This document shows positions 9,838 through 21,114 of a stretch of 64,000 nucleotides of DNA, piece by piece. The DNA is from Hypericum androsaemum (taxonomy: Eukaryota; Streptophyta; Magnoliopsida; Malpighiales; Hypericaceae), in contig OZ023181.1 of assembly GCA_963995505.1 (NCBI GenBank), forward strand, positions 14,938,221-15,002,220, in the 5' to 3' direction. A program made the position numbers and the translations under genes. Positions within the stretch are counted from its first letter, which is position 1. Each line of letters starts with the position of its first letter. The notes under the pieces were generated by a model. It saw only the letters and a program-made list of their open reading frames with translations. It made no database searches and had not been told where the DNA came from.

Positions 9838-10231
9838 ATTTCATCACCCTTGGAGATTCTCTAGTATCATGGCGAAGCAAGAAGTAAAGTGTTGTTGCTC
9901 ACCATCAGCTGAAGCTAAATATCGTGCTATGGCGGTCACGGTTAATGAAATACTTTGGCTACGCTGGCTATTATCTGAACTCGGTGTGTCTCAAAATGGA
10001 CCTACTTCGTTGCATTGTGACAATCACGCCGCATTGCACATTGTTCAAAATATTGTTTATCATGAGCGTACGAACCACGTTGAAATAGACTGCTATTTTG
10101 TACGAAAGAGAGTCCAGTCAAATGAGATCGCTCCTTGCAAAATTGGAACCGCATCAAAATTGGCCGATATCTTTACCAAAAGACTTGAGCTGATAGATTT
10201 CAAGAACTTGTCTCCAAGTTGGGCGTTATAG
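9838..10231 (+). pseudogene. Copia RNase H
   Basis: The region from about 9838 encodes SLVSWRSKKQ, SPSAEAKYRAMA, EILWLRWLLSELG, LHCDNHAALHI and HVEIDCYFVRKRV, the standard Copia RNase H order with the D..E..D residues recognisable. It is separated from the RT by a frame change near 9816. It ends with TKRLELIDFKNL just before the polypurine tract AGGGGGAG at about 10230. Confidence 0.8.
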
Positions 10232-10237
10232 GGGGAG

Positions 10238-10425
10238 TGTTATAGAACGTGTGCTCCGAGATTGATGGGATCACGATTGTCAATTATCCCTTTTGTAAAC
10301 GTTTGTAATTTGTAACTTGATTTCATATCTTATCAGTTAGGTAGATTCCTTAATAGGCTTAGCCATATCTTTGTATTTATACACACGTCATGGATCAATA
10401 CAATTAGCGGCATTCACAATCTTCA
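10238..10425 (+). repeat. 3' LTR of the Copia element
   Basis: 188 bp from TGTTATAGAACG to ..ACAATCTTCA, directly after a purine tract. It carries TG..CA ends, and a possible TATTTATACAC promoter-like motif near 10373. It matches the 5' LTR with scattered substitutions. Confidence 0.85.
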
Positions 10426-10640
10426 GCAGCACTCGTAATACATCCTTTCACCTAGTGTCGTCGCTATCGTGTCCCGAACCCTATTGCAGCCATTGAGACA
10501 CCGAGAAGGCTTTTTGGCCTCGTAATTCCTCAACAAACCGATGCACATCAGGAGCTACTGTATCCCAAGCTGCCTCGATGATCTTGAGATTTAAACCTTC
10601 GGGTTTTGAATTACCATCTCCCTTTGTGCCAAGTTATACT
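10426..10640 (-). mobile_element. LINE fragment A, upstream part (continues across the Copia)
   Basis: Minus-strand reading gives SKPEGLNLKIIEAAWDTVAP and DVHRFVEEL, a diverged LINE RT entry motif (canonical PGPDGF..FF..W). Next to the Copia boundary it gives TSAA, which joins in frame with ISSILFN on the far side. The RT is also internally deleted, since the motifs that should lie between are missing. Confidence 0.5.
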
Positions 10641-11383
10641 TCTCGAGGGATTATTATAAAGTTTTCCATCTCTTGGGAATGGAAAGCAAGAAATGTGCTG
10701 GTGTTTGGTGAATACTTTTAGAAAATTGATTAATCATGATAGTTTAATATTGTTTATTCGTGATGTTTCTTAAAACCAACAGATCTTTTGAACCCAAATG
10801 TCGAAAATTTTTGTAGGAGACACTATTTAAGTGCAAAAAATATCCAAGGCCACCAAACAATTACAAAATTGGCACATCCTCGCTTTCCACCTTAATTGTA
10901 ATTCCCGTTCGGTGAGGTCCCCATGATGAGGCTCAAGGACTAATTAGTTGGTTTCAGAAAACATAGGGGATTAAGCAATACTAGACCATCTTGATAATTA
11001 ATTTTTGAATAGACAATTTTCACTATAAAGCTGTCAGTAAATATAATCGTAATTATTGAATATATCGAATCATACTTCTCAATATATCATTGTAAGATTC
11101 CAAACAAAGCATCAAATCTGGTAAAAAATTATATCAATGATTAATTATCATTTATCCTTGAAAATTAATTCTCTCCCCACCCAGAAGGGATTCCCACCTT
11201 AAAAGGCAAATCATAGCTTTCAAGAAACCCAGAGTTGCTCAACTCAACTATATACTTTTGTAGTCCATATCAGGTACCCTGTTGTTTCTAGTTGCTTTCT
11301 AGTAGATGATACTCCAAATAAAGACCGGTAAATTTGTTAATAATGGAAAATCTGTTATTTACACCCACCAAACCCAAATTCTA
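10641..11383. other. Intergenic gap, nothing recognised
   Basis: AT-rich DNA downstream of the leftward At5g65660-like gene. It should hold that gene's 3' UTR and terminator on the minus strand. No repeat or coding signal stands out. Confidence 0.4.
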
Positions 11384-12317
11384 CTATTGGAGAGGAAGAT
11401 GTGGCGGCTTATACGGTGGCGTTTGCACTTCCACGTCGACTTGATGGGCCACCGGTGGCTGACATGGGCACGGCAACGCTATGAACTTGGCCACTGTGTC
11501 CCCCGGCATTATTACCGGCAAACTTGCACTTGGGTTCTGCTTCAGGTCCTACAAGAGAGTTTCAGACACAAAATCAGTTCAAATTCTCGGCATTCGCTCA
11601 ATATTCGAATTGACAAAACTACAGAATTCAAATTTAGATTTAATAATTGTCGTAGTGGTTTAAAAAATTCAGTTCAAAATCTACCAAAACGCGAATTCGG
11701 TTCAAAATATCGATAGAAATTTTTAAAATTTTTGTAGTTCGAAAAATTAAAACAGAAATTTTATAGAGATGAAATCTAGCTAGATTAAAAAAGAAAAAAG
11801 AAAAAATAATTAAAGTCATATTCTAATAAATTGTCATAGTTATGTTCATGGTATTAAAAAATTATGAATTTATGATATTGATGGAAATTATTAATCCACC
11901 AGTACGTTTGGTGTGTTAAGCCAAAAAATGCTTTATTTTCGAGAAAATGACTTTTTGCATCTTCCATAATATTTTTATTTAGTGCGTAATTTTTCGTTGT
12001 TTGTCTCAACCCAAGAATACGTTATACTGAAGGTCAGTATCCAATAGAAGAAAATCATAATGCAAGTAGGTTAAGAAGAAATAGCAAATACGTACCAAGT
12101 GAGCGGGTTTAGACTTGGAGGGGAAGGCGTCGTCATCGCCGGCGACGTGGGAGCGGCGGAGGGAGCGGAGTTTGTCCCAGTGGTAACAACACGAGAAGAT
12201 GCCGCTCAGGCTGAACACCACGATGAGGAGCAGCGCCGCCCCGAGCGGGAACCCCAGCGACGCCCGTGACGCGTCCACGTGGTGCGCCGGCGCCATGTCC
12301 GGGCTGATGAGCTCCAT
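11384..12317 (-). CDS. Small membrane-anchored protein, At5g65660-like (two exons)
   Basis: Exon 1 spans 12317-12096 and exon 2 spans 11548-11384. The intron (11549-12095) has GT and AG ends and phase 0. The joined product is 128 residues. Residues 21-43 form one hydrophobic segment (LGFPLGAALLLIVVFSLSG), followed by CCYHWDKLRSLRRS, a hallmark of the plant family often labelled hydroxyproline-rich glycoprotein-like (Arabidopsis At5g65660, from memory). Exon 2 adds LPVIMPGDTVAKFIALPCPC and a Pro-rich tail ending at a TAG. A small protein with one transmembrane segment and a cytosolic or apoplastic Pro-rich tail is expected; its role is not known to me. Both exons match the family end to end with no lesion, so it is probably functional. 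Confidence 0.85.
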
Positions 12318-12417
12318 CCCGTCTAATTGTGATGATATTGAAATATCTTGTGCTAAAGTTTTACTAATTAAAAAAGATACGAAAAAATAGAAAAAGAAGG
12401 TGGAGGTTTTTCAATAA

Positions 12418-12490
12418 TTTTTCTCTCTCTCTCTTGGTGGTGCGAAGTGAGGGATGGGGAAGTGGGGGGAGGGGGGGGGGGGGTGGGGTG
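12418..12490. repeat. Low-complexity CT run and long G run
   Basis: (CT)n at about 12421-12434, then a run of almost 30 bases that is nearly all G (12463-12484), in the presumed promoter or leader of the leftward gene. The G run could form a quadruplex. Confidence 0.7.
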
Positions 12491-12499
12491 ATGAGAGCA

Positions 12500-13900
12500 G
12501 CTGCTTAATAAAGGAATTTTTTTAATAAATTAGGTGGCAACCAACATACGGAATATACAATATTTACGTGCAAAATTATAAGATGCGGAAAAAAATTACT
12601 GGCAAGAAGAGCTCATATGTGAATTAAATTAATATAATGGTCCGGAAAAAACTTTTTAATTATACATATATAAGACCATACATAATACATGTATAGAAAC
12701 AATTTCGACATAAATTCAAAGCCCAATAATATAATTTGCGTAATCACATTTAGTCTAACGAAATAAAAAGTATACAAAATCAAAAAAATTTTAAGGTATA
12801 AACCTTGCCATGGTTTACCTTTCAAAAAAATATTTGGGCCAAGCCAATATGTTTTCAATTTTGCCTCCTCTTTTTCTTTTTTATTAATTGTTTTGGATTT
12901 GTCTAGAAAAACGAAACGTAAGAAGTAGGTCGAGGAGTACGTGTAAATGGTACAAGTGGGTTGGTTCATTGTCCGGGCCATGGTACGGAAGACCGTTTGG
13001 AACCAACCGGTTTCATGTTTGAGTTGCTATCTATGACTATATAGTATATATCTGAATTTAACAAAACATATTGAATTTAAATTTAAAAAACAATATTAAT
13101 TTTTTAAAATAAAAATTTTGCAATTAGTTTAGTGATATATCACTTGAATATGAATTATTCAATAGTATTTTAATATCCGGTAATTCTTAAAAAACAGACA
13201 TATAAATATGCTAGCCTCCTGTTGTACTTGAGACGGCGCCCGATGGGAATGGGAGAGAGCAAATTTTTTGTCTCAGTTCTAATATTCAATATTCTTTTTC
13301 AAATTTTACAAACTCTCGTTGGCTAGTGAGTGCATTTGCCTTGTTTTTCTGGTTGCCAATTGATACGGGTCCGCTCTAGCTAAACGTCATCTATTACTCG
13401 GCCCCAATAAAAAATTGACAAACGTTTGATTATGATAACGTCAAGCTCCTGTAAGTGGTATTAATCACCCAATACGAATCAGGGAGGTCCATACTTTCTA
13501 GTTTCCTTGCGTAATCTAAATCAATTCCACTTAATAACTTGAAAATAGTGAATTCATCTTTGATCTATTGTCAGTAAAAAATCTATCATTATTGTCTCTT
13601 TAATCGTAAAAATTTCACTGACAAAATATTTATCGTATAAATTAATAATTAATATATCCTGCGTGTAGTATACTGGGAACTAAAAGTTAGATGTGGAGGG
13701 CAACGTAATTAAGATTGGGTTGGTGAAATGTCGCTTAGGCGTCTGTCTTATCTTGGAGCATCCGGAGGTTATCACTCTGTGATAATGATAAGAGCGTTTC
13801 CATTTACAGTACAGACGTGTACTTCCTTCACAATTCCGAGAAATGAGCTCGGTGCATTGCAATTTTTATAAAAATAAATTCGCCTCCTTCACAAGTAGAG
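12500..13900. other. AT-rich intergenic region
   Basis: A 122-codon minus-strand open frame at 12613-12981 is low-complexity and shows no family motif. A TGTCGGTTGAC-like text near 13916 leads into a SINE-like repeat. No gene is supported. Confidence 0.4.
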
Positions 13901-13920
13901 ATGTGGTACTATCTATTGTC

Positions 13921-14010
13921 AACCGACACAAAGCGTTATAATTTTTGGGAGATCCAGAATTCAAGTCCTGATAAATATAATTTTGGCGTAAAATTTTATT
14001 TTTTTAAAAA
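13921..14010 (+). repeat. SINE-like repeat (copy b, plus strand)
   Basis: Same arrangement as copy a but on the plus strand: ACACAAAGCGTTATAATTTT, then GAATTCAAGTCC as a degraded B box, then GGCGTAAAATTTTATTTTTTT. The TSD is not clear. Confidence 0.4.
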
Positions 14011-15475
14011 GTGATATTATTTTCGTAAAATTTAAAGAATGATATCTTTATAGCAGGCCCCGAGAAAGAAAATGTGGGTGGGATCTGTTTTTGGCATAAT
14101 TCCGATGCCGGCAGATAGAAAGGGCATTTTGTGAAAGTTGATTTAATGCTGGCCTTTTGATGTCCTAAAGGTCAATTAAGAGGAGATGGGCTTAAAATAT
14201 AAGCGAGAAGCCGAGAACCGTTTGGAGATTTATATCTGCCAGTACCAACAGTCTAGGAATCACAACACTCTCGTGTCGTCTACTTTATATTTTTATGAGT
14301 TGAATATATCAATAGGTTGTTGTTTCTATGTTTTGACTATTATTCAGCCCATGAATGTTGGCAATAAAAAAATAGATTATTATTTAATAGATTTGTTATC
14401 GAATGCAGCAACAAGACAGTGTTCAAATTAATATTTTACTTATAAATTAAAAAACTATCAAGTTACTATCTAAAAATTTGTACCATATATAAAAATTGTA
14501 ACATGATTTCTTAGCGTAATTAATCCTGCTGTGTTTGCTCGTAATCAACTTCTCATTAAAAATCGACTAGCATATGTTTGAGTTGGAGATGAATATTAAA
14601 AAATTGGTAGAAAATCCTTAAAATATTGAGCACCGACGGTTTGTAGCATGCCATTTTATTTTTCCAACTAGTCAATGTTATCATTTGGGAGGAACAAAAT
14701 GGGCGCGCTGTTGGAATTTGGAAGATACACATATGCCGTGTACATTTTAAAGGTACACTGGTACCTCTTTTGGACATGCTTGAAAAAACAGAAGAGAACA
14801 ATACTTGACAGAACTGTTTTTGGTAACTTCAATGTATTTTGTACAATTCTTGTTTGTTACAGACAAAACTACCTATCAAAAAAATAATAGAGAATACACT
14901 ATTTATATCTCAAATATTTGAACAATCATTTTTTTGGCATTCGTATTCGATAAAGAAATTATATAATATCTAAAAAAAACTTGGATACGAATAATATGAA
15001 TTATCTAACTTAATAAACAACTTGTTATGTGTGATTTTATTCAAATAAAATATTATCTAAAATTATTTATAGCAATAAAAATTCTTTATATATTTTTGTT
15101 CCTGAAAATATAAAATTTTGAGAATTTGAATTGTATTTGAATATTTATTCTGAATAAAAAAATAGATATCAGATACGTTAATCACATATTAGATAAAATG
15201 AGCATTTTTAATTGGGTTACATATGGTGAAGAAATATAAAAAGATGAAAGATTTAGGGTAATAAGGTAAAAGAATATGAAAAAATTTGTTTGTCCTAGAA
15301 CAGAATTTTCTAGCTCGTGGTTAAAGATGTGACAAGAATTTATAGGTGGGTTTGGACAAACTTCCAACTTTGTGCAGGCCATTTGTTGCACCAAATATGG
15401 GTTTGGATAAAATTCTTTGTCCAGTTCTGTCCAAGCTAAGGAAGCAAACGAAGTCCAAATTCCCTAAGCTTGAAT
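14011..15475. other. AT-rich intergenic region
   Basis: No gene, rRNA, tRNA or clear transposon end is seen. Short open frames at 14186-14431, 14556-14887 and 15182-15394 have no recognisable features. Confidence 0.4.
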
Positions 15476-15484
15476 AATTTATTA

Positions 15485-16838
15485 AGAAAATTTTACTTTA
15501 GTACCTTGTAGTTTGGCCAATTGACACTTACAACCCTGTGATAAAAAAACTTATTAAATCGGTCCCTGAGGTCTCAAAAGGACCTCACGGGCAGTTCCTC
15601 CTGCTCGAAACCAAAACGCGGTTGTTTAGTCTTGTACGTGGCATGCCAACTTGGCAAAACTTAGACGTCATAGCTGCTGAGCTGTCGTGATAAAAAATTT
15701 CCAAATCAATCCCAAAGTAATTTGCATTTTTTTTCAAAATTCCCCTTCTTTTCTCCCCCTCTCTCTCTCCTCTCTCCACCCTCTTGTCACTCTCCTCTCT
15801 CCACCGTAGTACCTCCATCCCCATGGCCAATGAACGAAAAAACAGGAAAGAAGAAAATGGCAGTTTCAACTCCTCTTCACGTAAACCCATCTCCTGTCGT
15901 CTCTCCCATTCCCCATAAATTTCCCAAGCTAAAATTCTCACTTTACCCTTCCTTAAACCAAACCTAGAGACCCACAAGAGGCAGAAAAATGATGTACAAA
16001 CCCACCAATGCCTTGCCAATCCCAGGGGCTGTCCTGGAAGCAATCAGCCTCCTCCAATTGTCTCCACCCACGTGGCAGTCGTCCCTCCTCAGCAATGCCC
16101 TTATATTTGTCTCAGAGTCGCCAGTTCTAGTCACCGGCCTGTCACGTTTCGGCATTGCCGCCGCCTTCCTACTGGGTACCCTCACTTGGCACGATTTTGT
16201 CCAAACTGGGTTCCTACTTGTTGCTTCCTACTTCGTCATTGTGAGTTTTTTCCTCCTCTTTTTCATTTTTTGGTAGATACTATATAAGGGTCATCATCTA
16301 CGGATTTGGCGGTTAGGGTTCCAGGTGGGAGGCGTAGATTTTGGTTGGGAATTTTAGGTTCTAGGGCATGGGGTTTGTGTAATTTAGATTTTTTTTTGGC
16401 TAGGAAGCCTCTTTGTTTCCTATTTATCTACGGATCTTGGTTTGATTTTGTTCAAGTCCAGATGGAAGCTCAAGTTTTTTGATGTTTTTGGTTTGATTTA
16501 GTTTTTTTTCCTGTTTTCTTTTGGTAGGTTGGATTTTGTTCCTCGCAGAGAGAGGAGAGATTGCGAGGAAGGAGAAGATGGATTGTTTTAAAAAAAGTAA
16601 ACCAGTGGAGGACTATTTTGAAATTTATTTTTACAACAACTCAGCAACACCGTAGTCCAATTTTTGTCGAGTTGGCTTGCCACGAAGTTTTCAAAATGAC
16701 GTAGTTTTGATTTCGGGCAGGAGAGAACTGTCTATGAGATCCTTTTGAAATCTCAAAGACCCGTTTAAAAAAATTTTTACCACAGAATTGTAAGTACCTA
16801 TCGGTTAAACTACAGGATGCTAAAGTAAAATTTTCTCT
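15485..16838. mobile_element. Pack-MULE 1 carrying a VTE6/DUF92-like gene fragment
   Basis: This is a 1354-bp element with TIRs of about 230 bp (15485-15720 and 16610-16838). Both ends read AGAAAATTTTACTTTAG, or AGAGAAAATTTTACTTTAG on the inverted side. It is flanked by AATTTATTA (15476-15484) and AATTTATTT (16839-16847), a 9-bp duplication with one mismatch, the size made by Mutator-like transposases. No transposase is encoded. The interior holds a host gene fragment in the plus orientation, the definition of a Pack-MULE. Confidence 0.8.
15857..16240 (+). pseudogene. Captured first exon of a VTE6-like (DUF92) gene
   Basis: A 128-codon frame runs from the ATG at 15857 to a GTGAGT donor at 16241, with one in-frame TAG at 15965. 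The first 36 codons (MAVSTPLHVNPSPVV and on) look like a plastid transit peptide. The part from about 16048 reads PTWQSSLLSN, ESPVLVTGLS and FGIAAAFLLGTLTW, ending ASYFVI, which I recognise as the N-terminal membrane region of plastid phytyl-phosphate kinase VTE6. VTE6 acts in tocopherol synthesis from chlorophyll-derived phytol. No later exon is present, and an intron-like T-rich stretch follows. The parent gene is elsewhere. Confidence 0.7.
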
Positions 16839-16847
16839 AATTTATTT

Positions 16848-17723
16848 GCAAATGGCCAACGATGCCGTTTTTCAGATACGGAGACAAGAAGAGTCTTGAA
16901 TATTTACCCAACTTCTTATCATCTGTATTCCGTAGCATAATACCTCTCTCTCAAAAATAATATTAGAGTTCCAAAAATTTTCATCAGTCTGCAGAGAATT
17001 AATTGATGCTGTACCTTTCTTTAAAGTGCAATTACAATAATAGACACGTCATCAAGATCATTCTCTATTCTCTTTTCATTTTAAGCCAATTAGACCTAAC
17101 AATCATGAACCTCTAACAATTTTTACTATGCTTTGTGCTATTAAATCAGATAGTCTTTCGCTAATCCTCTATTAATTATTTCTATTAATTAATGGCTGCC
17201 TAGATATGGACCATGGACATGGTCATTATAATAATAGGGCACGTAATGTAACAATATTTACATTTTCTCTATTCGAACTCGATGATCTAATCTAGACGAT
17301 ACCCGAAAATGATTTATAGGACGATGATGGGAGGAATGGACCTGCAGGCAAAGGATACTTCAAATTTAGAAGTTCGCCTGGATAGTTCGCTGCTCTTGTA
17401 CCACTTAACATATAGTTAACATGGTACGGATGCAGCCTTTTTTAAAAGGAGCAGTTTTGTTATTTCAGTTCCACTAAACGACCTTGCAGGACTTTTACCA
17501 GAAAAAATCTTTAGCAGGACGACTTGCCGGTGGGGTCACCAGACGGCAACATGTTGTGTGGGAGATGGTGAGATCAACGAAACTATTAATTCGGTGGTCC
17601 GCGTGAATATGTTTGAGTCCAAAATTTAGATCCCGACTATATCTATATCTCATAGAAGTTTATAATTATCTTTAGCTAGTTAAACAAACATATATGAAGG
17701 ATTTCATGCATATGATTCTCATT
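16848..17723. other. AT-rich gap
   Basis: No coding or RNA gene signal. A GTTTGAGTCC text near 17611 could be a decayed tRNA-like B box, but it has no supporting A box. Confidence 0.35.
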
Positions 17724-17894
17724 CATATAGACATAAATTCGAAATAGGAACATATTCATATTAAGCCATAAAAACGTAAAATACATGTTATAGCGCAGAC
17801 ACTCTTGAGAATCATATAGACATAAATTCAAAATAGGAACATATTCATATTAAGCCATAAAACATAAAATACCTGTTATAGCGCAGACATTCCA
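17724..17894. repeat. 89-bp tandem duplication
   Basis: The unit starts CATATAGACATAAATTC and ends ..TGTTATAGCGCAGACA..; copy 1 is at 17724-17812 and copy 2 at 17813-17894. They differ by a few substitutions and a short indel. Confidence 0.8.
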
Positions 17895-18303
17895 AGGGAT
17901 TCTTCGTCTTCACAGGATCGTAATGAAAGTTTGTCACTAGCTCGTCCTAGCTCACGTATTCAAAGTTAGGATTGGATTTCACAGTCTAAAAACTCGGAGA
18001 GTTAGAGAGAGACCCAAACGTCAACGTTCGTGTGTCACTTGGTAGTGTGTAGTGTATTTGGTGTGTATGTCTCACGTCTCACACGTGCACATTCGCATCC
18101 AATTCCACGAATTCTATCCTATATATAGAATCTGGGAAGAAGCCATACAAATGCCCGACATAAACTCATGCCATAAATCTTCGTATCCGTTACGAACCTT
18201 ATGACTTCCTACACTTAGTAGGATGGTTACAAACTTTATTAGTCCACTAATGAATTCGTAATTATGACAATCATGGGTGTAACCTTACAACTTCCGACAA
18301 CAA
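17880..18303 (-). repeat. Possible solo LTR (minus orientation)
   Basis: The minus strand from 18303 starts TGTTGTCGGAAGTTG, has a TATATATAGG promoter-like motif near 18125 followed by leader-like text, and could end ..GCGCTATAACA near 17878. These resemble the promoter and ends of a Copia LTR. I find no primer site or matching TSD, so it remains tentative. Confidence 0.3.
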
Positions 18304-18308
18304 CAACA

Positions 18309-18339
<31 letters not shown>
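18309..18339. repeat. TG/TA dinucleotide array at the edge of pararetrovirus 1
   Basis: Five TG units, then about 11 TA units. It marks the 3' boundary of the viral sequence, which reads leftward to this point. Confidence 0.85.
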
Positions 18340-18344
18340 CGCCT

Positions 18345-19347
18345 TTAGCTGTTTAAAGTCTCTGTTGGGACCTCTAGATACTGAGAATTTTAATTCAGTA
18401 TCGTCTAGCTTTTTTCTTAGCTCTGATTTATTGAGTTTGGCCACCATTTTCTCCATTATGTTTACTGTCTGTTCATTCTTCTGGGCTGTGATTCCTGCAG
18501 ACAAAGCCCTTTGTTCGGCTTCTTGCCTCCTTTCTTCTAGGTTTTGAATATGTTGGTCATTCTGCTGTTGGAGGTGGATTATCTGGGCTTCTATCTGTCT
18601 AATTGTATCTTCATGTCTAATAACAACTTGTGCTGGCTCTTCCCTGGTTACATTAGAGAAGGGTCTAACAACTTCGGGCTCAACAAAAAAGTTGAGCCCA
18701 AAAGCCTTTCGGGCTTCTTCAAGGGCCTCGGCAAAACTATAATAGCCCTTATATAGGGGCTGGTTTTATAAGATATATTTTCTAACTGTATCAAAACTAT
18801 TGAACACTCCCGTTTTCAAACCTCTGTAAATTACATAATGAGTAAATTTCTTTTTATAAGTTTTAGGAGTATTTTCTGAAAAATACATACTAAGTGCATT
18901 TAAGCATTGTACTTTAAAATTAGTAGCAGCTCCAGCCGTCTGTATATGCCACAAGTTGTCAAGAAGACACTGCTGTGACCTGTCTATGGATAACCTCGGG
19001 AAGGGTCTAAATTTTTTGTTCCCTATATCTGGAAATTCTGTTAGAGAAATAGTCCCAAATTTGATCTGTTTATACTGTGAAACTGCTGGATTTGCAGAGG
19101 GTCACGAGGCTCCACTTGCAATTCCTTCTGTGTATACTGGCATAGCCAGGTTATTTCTATAGATGATATTGGCTGAAGTTCCAGCCGTATCTAATTGTAT
19201 TGTCTGTAAATTTTGAACACTTGGTTTATCTTTTTTCTATGGAGTCTGCGGAATCATGGAGCTTTGGGTATTTGGCCCTACGGCTTCCACTTTTTCTTTG
19301 TCTTTGAGTTTAATAACCCTTTTCTTCATGTTATTTTTCTGCACCAT
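18345..19347 (-). pseudogene. Pararetrovirus 1 downstream gene with viroplasmin (P6/TAV-like) motif
   Basis: The gene starts at an ATG at 19347, overlapping the RNase H stop by 17 bases, an overlap typical of re-initiation. A stop follows near 19240 and another near 18770. At about 18860-18720 it carries the motif YVIYRGLKTGVFNS..LYKGY, which I recognise as the caulimovirus viroplasmin signature (YxVxxGxxxGxxxSW..YKGF). The C-terminal part (18640-18400) is Gln/Glu-rich and probably coiled coil. In living relatives such proteins form inclusion bodies and transactivate translation. This copy is disrupted. Confidence 0.6.
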
Positions 19348-19879
19348 TAAAAAACTTGTTAATACTTCTGGATAATAAATCTGGCAAGTTATTATTCTTC
19401 CCTTTAATGTGTTTGAATTCTATGGAGTAACCACTACCTTGTATTAAATTCTGTAAGTTAATCCATCTAGTTCTATTTATTTTCTTACTATTTTTATTTT
19501 TGAGAAATTTAACTATGGCTTCGCAGTCTGTTCTAACTGTAAATTCTTTATTCACATATAATTTAAATTTGTCTATTGCGTTTATCAATGCATGTATCTC
19601 AAAGTCTAGGCTAGTCCAGTTCATACCTGTTTTATTAAAATTACCACTAGCATAAGCCGCTATTCTTTCTGTATTCTTATCTGCATATTTATGTGGTTTA
19701 TAGAGCATTACTGCTCTCCAACCTTCTTTACTTCCATCACATTCTATTATAATATAATCCGTGGTAAGAGGCAACTCTAGAAGTTTTATTTTTTGTACTT
19801 CTTGTTTAATTTTTTTAACTAGTTCTATATCCTCCTTGTTGAAATTTCTTTGACCGTTCTTTGAAGTTTTACTATACAA
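19331..19879 (-). pseudogene. Pararetrovirus 1 RNase H domain
   Basis: This 182-codon open stretch contains IIIECDGSKEGWRAVM (first catalytic Asp), the LDFEIHALINA block with its Glu, RTDCEAIVKFL (second Asp) and HIKGKNNNLPDLLSR (final His/Asp region). The order and spacing match caulimovirid RNase H1. It is the C-terminal part of the polyprotein, cut off from the RT by stops near 19880. Confidence 0.75.
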
Positions 19880-20868
19880 TGGTCATGTTAATTTACTAAG
19901 ATTTGGGATAAATTTTCTAGAGTAATTAATAATTTTTAAGAAAGCTTAGATTTGTTTTAAGCCTTCTAACTTATCCAGAAAACTAAAATTTTTTTCTGCT
20001 ATATGTGGTTGTAATTCTATTTTACCATTTCCTATTTCTAGGCCTAAAAAAGAAATTTTTATTTTGAATAATTCTATTTTTCTCTTACTTAATAATATCC
20101 CTTGTTTTGTTACTTCTTCAAAGATTGCTGCTAAGTGTTGTTCATGTTCATTAACTGAGTTACTGGCTATAAGAATATCGTCAATATATACCAGGCAAAA
20201 TTGTATTTAAGAAAAATATTATCCATAAATCTTTGAAATATTGCTGGCGCATTTTTTAAACCAAAACTAAGAACATTCCATTCAAAATATCCTTCTGGGC
20301 ATGTAAAGGCTGTCCATGGTTTAAACCATTCCTCTGATTGTAACTGGTTATAACCTGATTTTAAATCAAATTTACTGAATATCTTTTTATTCTGAATTAA
20401 TCCTATAAGGCTATCTTTATTTGGAATATTATACGCACCATCTATTATATTGTCATTTAATCTCTTATAGTTATATACTATTTTAGCCTTTCCTCTCTTA
20501 ATTTTACTATGATTTCTAACTATGAAAGCCACAGATCTATGTGGACTTTCGAATCTTCTGATTAAGTTTTGTTTGAGCATTTCTGGAATTTAATTTCTAA
20601 ATTCTTCTTTATCTAGGGGGTTATAGTCTATATTAGCTGTAATAATTCTTATATCAGAGTTTTTAATCTTCATTTTCGCCAAATATTTTATTCTAGATTT
20701 GGTTATATCATCTCCTATTAATCCTAATTTTTCTAATTTCTGGATATTAGGGTAATTAATGCTATTCTTTAAGTCTGGTCCTTTTTTTAAATCTTGTGAC
20801 AGCATTTTTCCTAGCATCTGATATGCTTCATTTTCTATATTACTAGACTGAATATTTTTAGTTGCCAA
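19880..20868 (-). pseudogene. Pararetrovirus 1 reverse transcriptase
   Basis: 20580-20167 encodes VYNYKRLNDN, YNIPNKDSL, IFSKFDLKSGYNQL, WTAFTCPEGYFEWN and FGLKNAPAIFQ, all RT fingers and palm motifs of Caulimoviridae. The catalytic YIDD box lies just beyond, near 20185, in a different frame, so a shift separates it from the upstream motifs. More stops lie between 20100 and 19880. The piece 20868-20590 is the protease-to-RT linker. Confidence 0.8.
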
Positions 20869-21114
20869 AAAATCTAACTGTGATTGTCCACCACGCTTCC
20901 GAGCGAACTCTGATGTCTGGATATATTTATTAGTTGGAAAGGAATAGACGTGTTTGCTAATTGTGATACAATTACGAGCTATAGTGAGACTACCATTTAA
21001 GCTGCAGAGAAAATTAATTTCTAGCAGAAATTCTTTACTATGAGTCTCTTCTGGGGTAATGTTTATTTGTGGTAATTCATATTTGGTACTGTAGTTTCCT
21101 GCAAAATCTAAAAA

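Larger units (their letters stand above)
5938..10425 (+). mobile_element. Defective Copia-type LTR retrotransposon
   Basis: A short-LTR (about 0.18 kb) Ty1/Copia element in the plus orientation. In order: 5' LTR, a TGGTATCAGAG primer site, gag, protease, GAG-pre-integrase, a rearranged integrase, RT and RNase H, a polypurine tract and 3' LTR. This order (integrase before RT) defines Copia. Every gene has stops or shifts and the integrase core is missing, so it is not autonomous. It lies inside LINE fragment A. The 3' flank is GCAGC and the 5' flank reads GCAC, so the expected 5-bp duplication appears degraded. Confidence 0.85.

Noticed and set aside
11306..11716. 136-codon plus-strand frame
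   Set aside because: It is the shadow of exon 2 of the At5g65660-like gene on the minus strand.
12613..12981. 122-codon minus-strand frame
   Set aside because: AT-rich, low-complexity, no motif and no promoter or splice context.
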